From Rhodamnia argentea (Eukaryota; Streptophyta; Magnoliopsida; Myrtales; Myrtaceae): a stretch of 64,000 nt of DNA. Where the stretch lies: NCBI RefSeq assembly GCF_020921035.1, contig NC_063156.1, positions 23,422,283 to 23,486,282 of the forward strand. The letters run 5' to 3'. The position numbers and the translations under genes are program-made. Positions within the stretch are counted from its first letter, which is position 1. The number at the start of each line of letters is the position of its first letter. The notes beneath the pieces were generated by a model, which was not told the DNA's origin, did not search any database, and saw only the letters and a list, made by a program, of their open reading frames with translations. Below, piece by piece: positions 12,386 through 25,016 of this stretch.

Positions 12386-15300
12386 TTACCTGTCCAAGAA
12401 GGCTAGTTCACATACCAGAGCGAGATGATCGCTTCCCCATTTCTGTGAAGGCAAAGAAAGGAAAATGTTAATGGGGATACATCTAAAAGTTGTGTAAGAC
12501 TTTGCTATACAAACATGTGATATGAATACTGTGTAACAAACACAAACTTCTTTCAAGTTAGGCAAAACTCAGGGTCGTACATTTATCAAAAGGTTAGCAT
12601 CAATGTCAAGCAATCCTCGTCAACGTGAATTATAGATAACAAGTTCTTGCATAGATCTTGTAGACAATGAACTCTCTTTTCATGATACACACGAAAAGCC
12701 CTCCTACAAAGAAAGTTGTGAACTGACGGTATTCTTGGCAGTGAACTCTGTTCCCGAAAACGAAAGGGAAAGTGAAATATAGTAGAGCTCAAAATTTCAC
12801 CAAGAAACCATGGTGACAAGTATATCTCACCTTACTTGGAAGACCTCCTGTTCGTTTTAAAACATCAATAGGTAAAGTTTCAAGAACTCTAATAGGAACA
12901 AGTTCCCTTGTATGCCTGCGAAACACAATGATTTTGTTGAATATCAAGCCAGATAAATCCAAATAAATAATCCAATGTCACAAGAAAGTTACCATATATA
13001 ATCAACAGTTCCCATGAACCGGGAGTGGCAAGAAGTTGCCAAGGGCTCCCCACAGTCGTTCCTGGTTCCGCAACTTCCCTGAAAGTTTACAACAGAAATA
13101 GAGCAAACAAGTTTTACTCTGGACGATAAAATTGAAAGGTGATGTTAACAATCAATTGCATGTTTAGATAGTAAATCACAAAAGACTACAAACTTCAAAG
13201 TATAAAGTAATATTTGAACAGACTATCAAGAGGATGGGTAGATATCTTACTGGAATCCCAAAATAAGCACTACAGAGATCTAGGTGGTGCTGAAGATGAG
13301 TAACTTTTTCGCTGCCTGTGGCAAGTCTTAACTCGTCATCATTCCACCTATATACACATTGCCTCGATGCAGGCATCCATTTGATGCTGCATTTACATAT
13401 AAGATAAAACGACTAAATGAAATATAAGTCTCGATCATAATATGCAAACCTTGTTCTATCATTATACATGCAAGATTTTCACGATAATTTTCTGCACGGA
13501 TATTGATTAGAGAATCCCTTCATTTGGCTTTAATTTTGAGTTAACCAAATCATTCGTTCTTCTAAGTTGATAAAAATTAATCTCATAATAAGTTTCGGCA
13601 GGAATGTAAAGGAAAATCATAATGATACCTTGATGAATTTCTGTTCTGATGTTTGACACAACTATTTGCCGATAGACAGTCAATTTGTCCGGAGAGTTTT
13701 CTGCGATCATGTAGTCGAATATCCAACTGCAGTAAATTCCCAAGGTGAAATTATCCATTCGTTTCCTCATAAAGGATGAAGGATATCAAATTAGGATTCA
13801 GTCAAAAAAGTTACATCTAAGGCCATTAGACATGCAACTAACCAGTATAGTTCAAACATAGTGGTAAACAAGAAACTAAACTTACCTCAGATGAAGCAAG
13901 AAACTGATATATGGCACTCTGAGAATGAAATCGAGAAAAAGTTATAAATAAGTACTAGAAACTTTGACCAGGGAAGTGATCATTCAACAGAAGCAAATAT
14001 TTCCCTAGATTGCAGCTTTTCACCTGGGGCATGCTGTTTAGGTCTCCACCGATTATAACAGGAATCTTGCCCCAGGTTTCAGATAGCTGATGAGCCTTTT
14101 CAAGAAGCAGTCGAACCTGCACCACCAATGTCACATTTCATATTAGCACACTAAGATCCATAGAACACGCAACCTTTTACTTCCAGGATATCAGAAAGAA
14201 ATCCACAAATTCATAAAACCAGAATCATTGTATTTAGTCCACAAGGATATCAGAGAATCTCTCTCCCTCTCTTCCCTCCCCCCTCTCCCCCCCCCCGCAC
14301 AATCACCTAGTAGAACATGCAACCTTTTGCTTCCAGGATATCAGAAACAAATCCACAAATCCATAAAACCAGAATCATTCTATTTAGTCCACAAGGATAT
14401 CAGAGAATCTCTCTCGCTCTCTTTCGTTCTCTCCCTCCCTCCCTCCCTCCCAGGCCACCCCATCAACATGCACGTTTACCCGTAGAGGAAGCAAAGGGAT
14501 AGAGGGATATGATGCACAATCACCTTGTCTGAAAATACCAGAAAAAAAGACATGCAAAGATGCAAGTGGGAATCACATGCTGAAGAGTTAAATGCAGTAC
14601 AAGAGAAAGCATAACCCTGCATTGGAAACATCAGAGCAGCTGATACCTGACCTAGCTTGACATCTCCTCGATTTGGGTTGAACAGCACATGGATGTTGGC
14701 GACGAGTAGAAGCTGATTTTGGTCGAGGAGACTCCTACATTAGACATGTAAATAAAATGGTAGAATCATTAGACATATGAAAACATGGATTGTGTGACGC
14801 ATTAAATAGACACTTAATCTAGGCTAAAATTAAGTGCCTTATACATTTTCAAAAGCACAGTATACCTAATAAATCTCATGATGTTCATCTCCAAGAGAGA
14901 GAACACAAACTGATTCGATCCAGTTTAATCATTCACGTGACACAAGTTAAGCAGGTACTCTTCTTCAAATGATGTGAAATTCAACCATATGCTCTTCAAT
15001 GACAACCAAAAGTTACTTAAAATAGGTTTTCCCACAAAGCCAACACACTTCGGTAGTGAATCAATATGAGAAGTCACCCTAATTAGGAAAAGTACGCCGG
15101 CATCTGTTAAGAATTTTCAGCAAATGTTTCGAGAAAAGTCATTTTGAAGTAATAATCCAAATTCCTGCCAACCATTAACCTACTGTAACTCTATATGTCG
15201 TTCGAGCACTAAAGATACATCAAAGCACATGATATGTTACATAAGATATGTCCTTTACACGTTCTCTCACTTCAAAGGGTTATCACATCAAAATTACTCC

Positions 15301-18022
15301 TCGCTAATCTCGTAACACAAAGGATAATAGAGTACGAGCTTGACTGTCGTAAGAAACTTAGATTGTTGTATGCTGCAAAAAGATGAATAACAACCTATCG
15401 ACCTAAATAAAGACAATGCACTACAACTTACGCGGATGACTGCGCAGGTGCGTTGGATACAACCCTTTGCTTCATCTACGCCAAATAGGAAAAATAAATA
15501 GCAATTAGATATATAATATCTGCGTGCAGCTTGAAACTGGATAACTCCGCCACCAAATCAAAATACAATAGACTACACAAAAAGTCCCAGGACAACTGCA
15601 CATGCGTTGAATATCAAAATTCAAGCTCATCAGAGGAAAATTCATCAGTAAATCCATTTACTGTCCAGTAAAACCATCTGGAGAAGAATAGATTGTTACA
15701 GGAAGTACAGAAAAAGGAACAAGCAATTTCATGTCTCTCTCAATTACTTCAAGGTCTTTCACTCACTTGAAACAAAGGTACTTTCCATAATAGTAGAGGA
15801 AATAAATAACGGAAATAATATACTTAGACAATGGGAGTCCATCACTGCAAAAAATCAATCTAGCGCATACCTTTAAAACACAAAGTTGAGCAACATTGTC
15901 ACGAAGGCCGAACGTCTTGAACTCTATATTATCTTGGTGGACAAGGCTAAATCTGTGTTAAGAACATGACTAGCTAATAGTTGGAAGATGATAAAAACAT
16001 ATACTACAATATACAAAATCTCAACATGTCCCACCTGGGGACTTGCTTTAAAGTAATGACTACAAGCAATAAATAATATTATGGGAACAAGAAAACAACA
16101 CCCGAATTTAGGTTACCTGCTAATCGGAGTACTACCCATGTATCATGTGAGTTTCTCACAGAAGGGTCCCTAGACAATGACAAACAGCCAGAGGCTATAC
16201 ACGAATACAACTACTTAGATAAGTAAACAACAAACCAGAAAGAAATGCAACTTACCGATCATCTTTCCAGAACATGGCACATCCATCATTTGCTTCACCT
16301 GTTCGAGCCTGGAGCAAAACAGGAATACAAGTCAATTCAGCCTTATGTCTACATATTTGATAGAAGCAATTACTCAACGTACCTTGTAAACACCTTCAAA
16401 GCCATCCTTCTTAAGAAGATCAGCTAAATCGTCAAAGCGGTCAACCTCCTGCAGTCACATCAGAGAGAAGATCACAAGCATCACTCCTCTAAACGAAACT
16501 CAATCAAAAAATTATTGCATCTGTAGCTTCACCAGACAAAAGCGAATCTATGCGACATGGGCTCATGATTAGAGGAAGCGTGAGAATGATCACAATATAA
16601 CGAATTGATCAACACCACAAAAGGGCAACCTTTACTATCTAATAGACCATCCTTTATTCAGTAAATCTTCAAGAAAGACGTGAATTCATACTGAACTTTA
16701 AGAGAAAAGATCATCAAGCAAGTTTTAAAATATAAATAAGGTTAAACATTGTTAAGGGCAGATGAGCAACATCAATGTAAATCAGCGAGAGAATAACAGT
16801 CGACCAAACACCTGCAGTTTCAAAATCACGGGCCTGTCCCGTAACAGCTCCTATTAGTAGTGTAAAAACATACCATAAGTTGATGATCGCAAAAAACAGA
16901 ACCCAGCTAAACAGGGAAAAAAAAAAAAAATACTGGTGTGCACGAGCAACTCAAAGAAAAACATTGTCAATATGCTTCATGCTTCAAAATCAAGCTCCAA
17001 AATTACGTAGTAGATACATCATTTTCACATCTTTCTTCCTTTAAACAAATTAAAATACTATCTTTGAGTTGGTCATATCCAAACCTCCTTTATCTAGCTT
17101 CAGCGACAAGTGCCTCATGAGTCTCAAGATCGTATTCAATCCTTCTTTTACATGCGACATAGGACCCAGATAAGATGCAAAGAGAGAACTTGCCTGAAAG
17201 CAAACAATATTGGCATCATAAAGATTAAGCTCATTGCGTATGAGCTTTTTCCGCCGCCTCCACTTCAAGAACCTTGGCTGAACTTCAGTGTACAAGTCTT
17301 GATGCTTCATTGCGTTCTCGACACCCAATATGTTGTAGGAAACAAGCACAACCTTGTCTATCCACAAAATGAAAAAGATGATGAAGTTAGGACAAATCTA
17401 TATGCAGTTCGTATCGTTGAAGAGAAATAGAAAAGAAGTCGTAGCACGCGCAACGAAAATACAACGTGGAAGGCTCAAGAAGCCCCAATCTGCTAGCTTT
17501 AGATTCAACAAACTCGATGAGCAGAACCTTTATCGATCGACATACGAAGCAGCGTCCTCTTGTGAAGACATGTTCGACGCAAAAAACACAAACCGCCAAA
17601 AAAAAAAAAAAACGAACATTGCCCTCTCATCCCCACACAGGCTACACAGCCTTACAAGAACCGACTCAAAAGCGCGCACCTCTACATCCAGAAAGATCGC
17701 GCGAAGTGTAGGCCCATTCACGACGATCCCCTCGCCCTCTCCTACTCGGTTCCCTCCTCCTCGGCTTCTCCTCACTACGCAGCTCGACCGAACACCCGAG
17801 CGAAGCGTACCGGTTCGAAGCGAAAGAAGTTCCGGCCGTTTCGGACTGAACACGTAGGGTTTCTGAGGCCGAGAATGTCTTTATCTTCTTCGCTTTACGG
17901 CGACACCCGCTCCAAGACTCTTCTTCGCACGAATCTGGAAGACACTTGTGCTGGTTCGAGCGAGTAGCTAGAGAATGGGAATCATCGGAGCCAGGAGTTT
18001 CCCGGCGGCCCCGTTTCGCCAT
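12386..18022 (-). CDS. CCR4-5: CCR4-type deadenylase (carbon catabolite repressor 4 homolog 5-like)
   Basis: Fourteen exons joined in transcript order: 18022-17680, 17357-17194, 16448-16383, 16308-16256, 15952-15871, 15475-15432, 14734-14647, 14116-14024, 13918-13886, 13726-13629, 13386-13251, 13078-12993, 12915-12831, 12442-12386. They give 475 aa, near the length I recall for Arabidopsis CCR4-5. The endonuclease/exonuclease/phosphatase fold spans about residue 117 to the end. Visible motifs: KVVLVSYNILG, CFQ|EVD (catalytic Glu at an exon start), HVLFNPNRGDVKLGQ, IGGDLNS (Asp/Asn) and terminal KWGSDHLAL (Asp/His). The role is Mg-dependent removal of mRNA poly(A) tails; no leucine-rich repeat is present, unlike the CCR4a/b type. 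Intron 2 starts with GC. The stop TAA overlaps a possible donor (AG|GTAACT), so an alternative last exon is possible. Confidence 0.95.
14161..14420. repeat. Tandem duplication of about 110 bp inside a CCR4-5-like intron
   Basis: Copies at 14161-14270 and 14311-14420 are nearly identical (both contain 'gcaaccttttacttccagga'-like and 'agtccacaaggatatcagag' words), with a 150-bp offset. Each is followed by a CT-rich tract of different length. They lie in the intron between exons 7 and 8 of the deadenylase gene. Confidence 0.85.
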
Positions 18023-18300
18023 GGCCGTTGGAGTTTCCCGGCGGCGGGAGGCGTTTCCTGGCGCGAGCGTGTCCCAGCCGGAGCGAAGAACGAAGAATTT
18101 ATCCCGTCCGGCCTGGCCCGGTTCGATTGGGCCTGACTAGTAGCCCGGTCCAAAAGGAACACTTTTCATGGGCCAGTTGAACAGCCCAATTGTATTCTTT
18201 TTCCTTTTTAAGTTTAAATTTGTAGTTAATAGCTTGAAAAATAACCTTCAAGTTTCTTATCCAACTTTGCAGCCTATAATTCCAAAGGCTCATGACTTAT
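18023..18300. promoter_or_regulatory. CCR4-5-like promoter region
   Basis: GC-rich sequence just upstream of the deadenylase start codon, then AT-rich DNA. GGGCC/AGCCCA motifs (18125-18195: ttgggcctga, gggccagttg, cagcccaatt) are site II-like elements, common in constitutive plant promoters. No TATA box stands out. Confidence 0.4.
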
Positions 18301-18534
18301 GGTGCATTTGTTTCATAAAAAATGAATGATTTGAAAAATACTTTTAAAAAAATAATTACTTATATCGCCTAAAATGATTAGTAGATGATAATGTTTTTAT
18401 AATCAACATATGAAAAATATTTTGATTGTCGACAATAATTTATGTCTATACACTTCTGTGGACGAAAAATATGCGGGCGTCATTTTTAGAAAAATAATTT
18501 TCAAATCACTTGTTTTCTGCGAAACAAAGGGAGT
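18301..18534 (+). mobile_element. MITE with GGTGCATTTGTTTC terminus (family D)
   Basis: Left GGTGCATTTGTTTCATAAAA and right (reverse complement) GACTCCCTTTGTTTCGCAGA continue into matching 'gatttgaaaa' arms, forming terminal inverted repeats. The centre reads 'ttgattgtcgacaataat'. A related, more degraded copy is at 29.56-29.74 kb. No clear target duplication, so the superfamily is open. Confidence 0.6.
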
Positions 18535-19317
18535 CTTAAAAAGAATTTTTTTTTCTTCATAATGGTAAAGTTCACCATAGCTAGGTAAAATTTGTGCCCG
18601 TAATTCTAAGTAAGATGTATAAAATGGTTAGAAAGTTACACGAATTGGAAGTGGCAAAATGGGTTTCTTTCGGAATCTCAAGGTGTAAGGTACAAAGTTT
18701 TGAAACTAAAGGGAGCGAGGTGTAAATTTCGACATTAGAATGTGCAAATGGTAATTAAAGGAAAAGACAAGGGTGGTTTTCATAATTTTCCCTCGAATTC
18801 CAAATCACTACGGAGTCTCTTTCGTGTTGACGACATCGTGATCCAACCTTGACAACATTTTTCGGTGGGGCTACATGAACTCTAGTAGAAACTAGACCAT
18901 GTGCAATTCAATGATGATTGAGAATCATTCGAGAAGCAAAGCATCGTACGAGACGAAATTTAGCCCCTTGTGTATGTTCTTTCATAAGCCAGCGCGGTAA
19001 TACCCCGTCAAGCTTTCCCCAACTTTGTCTCTTGCATCTGGCCTAAGCTGCAAGTTGCAACATGAACATCTCAAACAGCAAGCGCGATCGACATCGATAA
19101 CGCGTATGCAGGCTAGATTACAGAGCGACTTGTCCAAATGCGTACATTGATAGATGAAGCAGTTCGATTCCTACTCGATGCAATCGCTTGGGGTATGGCC
19201 ATGAGGAAGCAACTCCCCTGCGAATCACCTTGCCTAGCACGGATGGCTTGTTTTTGGTCGGACCTTGAAAGAGGATTCAGTTTGTATCGCGAAAGCTAGC
19301 CAAGGATGTTGGGAAAA
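18535..19317. other. Intergenic, no gene recognised
   Basis: Short frames only. I looked at 'tagccaaggatg' near 19299 as a possible miR169 match, but only 12 bases agree and no opposite arm was found. Confidence 0.5.
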
Positions 19318-19578
19318 GTATAAAAAAAGTCATAAAACTATTATATTGGTACAAAAAAATTCATAAACCTAACACTTGGGTGCCGGCAAGGCTGAACCTC
19401 ACATGGGGTGGGATGGCCTCACCCGGGCCAGGTGAGGGAGCCTTGCGGAGGGCGAGGCCGCCTTGAATTGGTATTAATGCAAAAAGGTTTAAAATTAAAT
19501 TAGTACAATTGAAAGGTTTATGACTGAATTGATACAAATGAAATAGATTTAGAGCTTTTTTGGTGCTTTTCCTCAATA
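19318..19578. mobile_element. Family A element, short copy with both ends
   Basis: Left end 'aaaaaaagtcataaaact' and 'ttcataaacctaacac'; right end 'aattgaaaggtttatgactg', 'aaatagatttagagcttttt' and 'tggtgcttttcc', the inverse of the left vocabulary. A short GC-rich core (gcctcacccgggccaggtga) lies between them. Non-coding DNA element. Confidence 0.6.
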
Positions 19579-21425
19579 ATACTACATGATTACCTTAGCG
19601 CTGCCACAAGCAAGACATTTTCTATTATTTCGAATTACGTGCGGGTGCAAATTAGATGCTATCAAAGCGGGCAATTCCTCCGTTGAATCGACAAAATCTC
19701 AGAGAGGTAGAGGCGGTCAAAACCATGAGTTTTTTCCCCAAAGGGGAGAATCAGAATCTGCTATTGAAATGAGCAGGACAAACGGAAAGAACACCCATGT
19801 CTTACAATCAACATGGCATAGGAATGTCACGTAAAGGTCGCATGAGCATCAGATCTTGTACCCTAACACCCTTCTCGAGACAAGACTTCTACGTCACACA
19901 AGCTCCAAGCAAATAGCAGATTCGTGCAGAGCGTTTAGCAGATGCCTTCTCTCATGGGTTCCGTTGAGGCTTTGGCAAAGGGCTAATGGAGACAACGGAA
20001 TGCAGCTTGCCGACACGGCCACAGCAAATGCTTTGCCTGGACTCGGTCGGCAAAGCATCGAATTTATCATAATCACTGATCATGTATGGTTTATGCGAGT
20101 CTCTTGTGATCTCACAAAATGCAATGGCTGGGATTGCATTCCGTTCATATTTAGAAACACAGTAATGGTTTAAAGGAATTTGTGCACCTGATTTGGGATT
20201 CATCGTTCTTGATGCCGAATAGATATGATCTAAAGCTACGATAACGATGATCAAAGCTCTCTATCGCTCTCTATATCTCTAACTTAATGAGATAGCCTCT
20301 TAACGACGTCAATCCGTATGCATTCTTGTTATGAGTTCCTTAGGATTAAAGGAATAACTTGAACGCTATTTATAGAATTTCCAATCATGCCCTCTCATCA
20401 CGGGCCAGACTCAACTCAGCTCACATAATGTCATGCCATATTAGACTGATTAAGAATCCTTATATCTTATCTTATTAAACCAATTCCGTAAACGGTAAAT
20501 TAATACAGTATAACGATAAATTACAATCTCAATTAATATAAGCCCGCATTAGAAAAACCTTACGTCAAAGACTCGGATGCAGGCTGGGATTTCCTGTTGA
20601 TCATGAACTGTGGTGGGAAGCAATCAAATGTCTGGGAACTTTTGACTGCTGGCTTGTCTATTTGCCTTTGACAGTTCATGGAGAGAGAGAGAGAGAAAGG
20701 CCTGGACTAGATTGATTTTGTTTCTCTCTCTCCGATTGGCGTTCAATGAGCAAGACTTTGTCAGGGTGAGAATCATAGTACGGCTGAATCTGTTCCATTG
20801 TCGTGGACTCAAACTGCACTTGAATACAATCAGAACGGAAGTTTGCTTCCTGTCCCATAATCTTCTGTTTTCCTTTTCCTGGTTATGTTGGCAGCAATGA
20901 GCTTGGGTAAAACGAGACGATAGGTTAAGAAAAAAGGAAGACTTGAATGGTGGATGAACAAGTGAAAGATCAAATGAAAGATCTGATCTATTGATTTTCG
21001 GAAGCTATTCGAAGCAATACAGGCTATCCATACTTCACATAAACGCGACGAGTGGAATATCACAAGAATCGTGAATCAACTGGTGATAGAACATAATAAC
21101 GGAACCCTCGCATGAGCGTTCTAGGATGTCTTGATTGCCGATTCACTCGTCAAAGTATCGGTCCTGGAATCAAAGTGAACGCATTGTGAAAGAAGTGATG
21201 AAACAAAGTCATTTGCCGTAAGTTCCTATGACTAAAAGGATGATATCTAATCTCTGTGCCTTCGATTCAGAGGAGACTGTACCATGTACTGATGAATTAG
21301 GCCGAACGGTGTCACGGACAAGAGAAAAGACGTGCAAACTGTGGACGAGGACAAACCCATGAAGCCTGGTCGATCCAATGGTAGTTGTCCTGGTACAATT
21401 ATAATATTAACCTCCCCAGATAGAC
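19579..21425. other. Intergenic, upstream of the microRNA gene
   Basis: No coding gene recognised; open frames up to about 105 codons lack motifs and overlap on both strands. A short (GA)n tract lies at 20680-20696. The last few hundred bases would be the microRNA promoter. Confidence 0.45.
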
Positions 21426-21429
21426 AGCC

Positions 21430-21442
21430 TATATATATATAT
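21430..21442 (+). promoter_or_regulatory. TATA box of the MIR159/319 gene
   Basis: TATATATATATAT preceded by C and followed by 'gagggtgcaagg' lies about 90 bp before the foldback, the expected place for a pol II start at about 21465-21475. No other gene on this strand would use it. Confidence 0.6.
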
Positions 21443-21524
21443 GAGGGTGCAAGGGAAGAGGAGGGAAAAGAACATCGCCCCTTGCTACATCTTGCTTTGA
21501 GTGTGGTGCTTCCAAGCCGATTAA

Positions 21525-21764
21525 ACGAGAAGCTCCCCTCAGTCCAATACAAGGGTTGAGAAGTGGACAGAGCTGTCATCTCATGCACCAAGGCCATGCT
21601 TACACATTCTGCTACCAAACCGTCCAGTCCGGGAAACACAACAGGTCGCTCCAACCAGGCCCAGACTCGCCTTAATGAATAAGCATGGCCAGGTGCATGA
21701 TGCGAGAGCAACTCCTTCCGCGTTCTTTGCCCATCCATTGGAGTGAAGGGAGCTCCTAGTGGTT
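21525..21764 (+). ncRNA. MIR159: MIR159/319-family microRNA precursor
   Basis: The 3' arm at 21737-21757 reads ATTGGAGTGAAGGGAGCTCC then T, which I recall as the soybean miR159b/c type (21-nt, from memory). The 5' arm at 21531-21547 (AGCTCCCCTCAGTCCAA) is its imperfect complement. The long stem pairs further in: 'catgcacc..ggccatgctta' at about 21581-21612 with 'taagcatggcc.ggtgcatg' at about 21681-21703. A long stem of some 200 nt or more with the mature RNA near the 3' base is the hallmark of the miR159/319 superfamily, which is cut loop-to-base. Expected targets are GAMYB (miR159) or TCP (miR319) mRNAs; the sequence favours miR159-like but is intermediate. Confidence 0.87.
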
Positions 21765-24700
21765 CGCTTTGTGAGGAGTAGCTAAGTTCTTTTGTCTAGC
21801 CGGTCTGGTTTGCTCCTTTACCTACGTCCATTGTCTCAATGCATCACTTTCAAAGTTCAACTGGTTGTTTGACAGGGAAGTCTCGAGGGCTGTTCGGCAG
21901 TAAGGAGTCGAGCTCTCTCGACCATGGAGGCGCTTGACCACGAATGGATGAATCTCAAAGAACCGCAGAAGCCAAATAGACTTTCACAAATGCCATCGAT
22001 CAGAGTAATACTTGTAAGCCAGAGCAGAAAGAAGGACAATACAGAGATCATGTTTAAGAAAGAAGATCCGAAGAGCCCGCTTAAGAGTTTTGAAGGGATA
22101 AATGCTCAACCATTTGTTTTTTTCCCCCCTTTTTCTGATACCCGTGCATCTGACATTAGCTCTATTCTATGTTCGGGAGTTAGATTTTCGGTGGCTTCAA
22201 TGTACAAAGGCACGTGTTTCTTTCGCTCAAATATATAAAAGGGAGCATGTTTACGTAGGGTATTGCGACAAAATGTTGGATCTTATCAAGTACATCAGAT
22301 GGATCCATTCGGGTGTCTAGGCATCTTTTCGTGCTGAGATATATTTACTCTGTACAAACCTTGCTATCCCAGACAATACCAAACAGGAATAGAACTACAT
22401 TTGTGCATAGGCGGATTGAATCCACCATCACATGCATTTGGAGATAATTCCAGCTTAAAAGAGCTCACCGTGCAGCTGCAGCACGCCTTTTTTTCCACTC
22501 TCTGCTGCTTTTACTACTGCATCGGGAAGGTGTAGTGAATCGTCACCCCATCAAACATGATCATGTAAATTTTCAGATTAAAGATGCCTGCAAAGACCTT
22601 AGCACTCAAAAAATGAAAAGACAAAGATCCAGTGAGCGAGAACCCTTAGCTCAGGTGGACCAACGATGGGATCCACTAGTCAATGCTTCCCAGAAGGCAA
22701 CCTTGCCGTGCACCTCTTTCTATATCTGTAAACTATCAGCAAGCTGAGGAAGTTCTAACCATCCAAATGAGAAGTCGACTGCTGTCCATCTTTACGATTT
22801 CAACATCCAGCAATTTGACAGTTCCCAAAATGACAGCGTCACCGTCATCCAAAGACAATGGTGAATAGATTGAAAAAAAATAAAAATTAATAGGAGTCCT
22901 AACCCTATTTCCCAGTCACCATAAGACAGGATACTCTATTACCCATTATAAGCAGAATTTCGTGAGCTTGACCTAATGGAAGGATTCCCAACAGTAAAAT
23001 CTGGTATCATCTTGCAAAGTTCATCGACGCAACATGACCCTCCTGTTGTGCGCTACAGGCAAAAGCAGAGAAAAAGTAAAAGAGACTTTATTCCTTAATA
23101 AGAAAGAAAACAGCAAGACTTGATCACTCGTAACCATCTTTCTCTACATATCTACAAATGCTTAAGAAGCAGGAACATCAGCAAGTGAGAGGCAACAAAC
23201 TTATTCATTGTCCCATGTTCTTCCATTTATGAAGGCTCTGTTAATACTTTGGCGTTTTGAATGGTGATAACAAACAGAACTAAGTAAAGCCAAATCCAAC
23301 ATCATATGGCCTCTGCAAATAAAATGAAAAGGACAAAACTGAAAAAGGAATACAATCACACTGCAAGAAAGTGAGCATCCACTTCTCATACAGATAGCCT
23401 GCTCCAGCTTCAGACCTGCAAGAAAATTTTTAGATTTGTTCATCTCATCATCTCATGTTTGCTTGATAAATTTTAAAAGCACAATACACGGAGGCAGCCC
23501 ATGCCATGCATCTTGGAGCAAACTAAAATTAACGCAACACCCTGACAAGCAGTGTTGATTGCAACAATCTGAGTTTACAAAAGATCCACTTAATGACCCA
23601 GATGGCAAAGTAAAGTATTGGTGTAAACAAAAGATTGGTTGACTCGAATCAACTACATTTGTTGGGCAACCAGGTACTAAAGTGCACCTAGCATTACTGT
23701 TCAATAACATGAAAGTATGGGAGATAAAATCCCTTTGTATACCCAATTTGCCTACTCCAGCAGTTATATTATGCCACCAAACAGCATGAGAGTTCGATTT
23801 TCTTGTCTCTGTACTTACAAGGAACTAAAGCAAAGGATCTCACAGAGGAAAGGCATATAACAGAAGGGAGCTAAGGAGAAAGCCAGGAAACAGGAGGGAG
23901 AATGTATCTACTCAAGCTCAACAAAGAAACAAGTGCTTAAAATCCAATATCCACATGCACTTCCATGAAGTTTCCCAAATTAACACAAATGCCCAAACTC
24001 CAAGGCCATGGCCATCCAGAAACATAATCATATCACCGACCTAGCTTGCTAGACACTACCAAACATGTTGATTTAATGTTTCAAAAGAGATTCTTGAGTC
24101 AATCAAAGGGATTGACGATTGTTAGGCATTGTCAAGGCCAGACAGGCATGTTTTTTCTACCTTAACACCCGCAACAATAGAAAGAAAGCAAACTAAATCT
24201 TTCATAGGATTCATTTAAGAAGATGAGAAAAGGATGATACTCGCTGGAAATGTGAGAAGCCATCTCCACTCGATATAGAATGAAAGCAAGTATGAGAGAG
24301 ACAATAAAAAAAAAGGCTTTCTATGCATTACGAAATTCTGATTTCCAGGTAAATTGTAAGATGCCACAAGTTTGTAGTCTGATGCCAGACAAAGAACCAA
24401 CAAAAGTTTATTGCTGCATCAGATATAGGATCAATAAACTAAAGATGTAGACCGTTAAAAGACTGTTCATTTTCTTATCTGATCAGATCCATATTGACCA
24501 AAAGATGGCTAAGTTACAGGACATTCAGCAATGCCATAAATGAGTGATGTCAAGTAACTGACATGCGTCGATGAGGTAAGACATGGCCACATTTTAGTGA
24601 ATACAACCTCGAATAGATAAGAAGGACAATGACATTGTTCCCCATATTGCTTAAGTCGTCCAAAGAGCTGTGAGCAACCAGGTTGCCAAAACAACAGCAC

Positions 24701-25016
24701 GGTCACCATTAGCGATCATCTTGCATGTTGTGATAAATTAAAAATGGAAAAAGTCTGTATCGTAGTTAAGCCCTCCTGGAGTGCACCAAAATCCGCAGAA
24801 CCACCCTATAATAATGACACAAACATCAAGCGAAGTTTTTCCCACTTTCAATCGATTCAACACTAGTCATACACCATATACTGATACCCAACACCACCGC
24901 ATCAATAGGAGGAAAAGAAACACACAATTGGAAAACGAAACACCATTAACTGCATCCAAAATGGCAAAAGTGCGATGAGATAACACCAATGTACCTCCAT
25001 TTATCCTGGTTGCGCG
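21765..25016. other. Intergenic between the microRNA and NDUFB10-like genes
   Basis: No coding gene recognised on either strand. Open frames are below 105 codons without motifs. The part nearest 25017 is probably the 3'UTR of the minus-strand complex I gene, and 21765-22300 may belong to the microRNA primary transcript. Confidence 0.45.

Noticed and set aside
19298-19312. TAGCCAAGGATG, the first 12 bases of miR169
   Set aside because: Downstream bases differ and no hairpin partner is visible; a transposon begins right after.
21359-21371. ATGAAGCCTGGTC, identical to part of the miR166 target in HD-ZIP III genes
   Set aside because: Only 13 bases match, the flanks differ from both the target and miR166, and there is no second arm; most likely chance.
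21247-21738. 163-codon minus-strand frame
   Set aside because: Overlaps the microRNA hairpin and promoter on the other strand; no domain.
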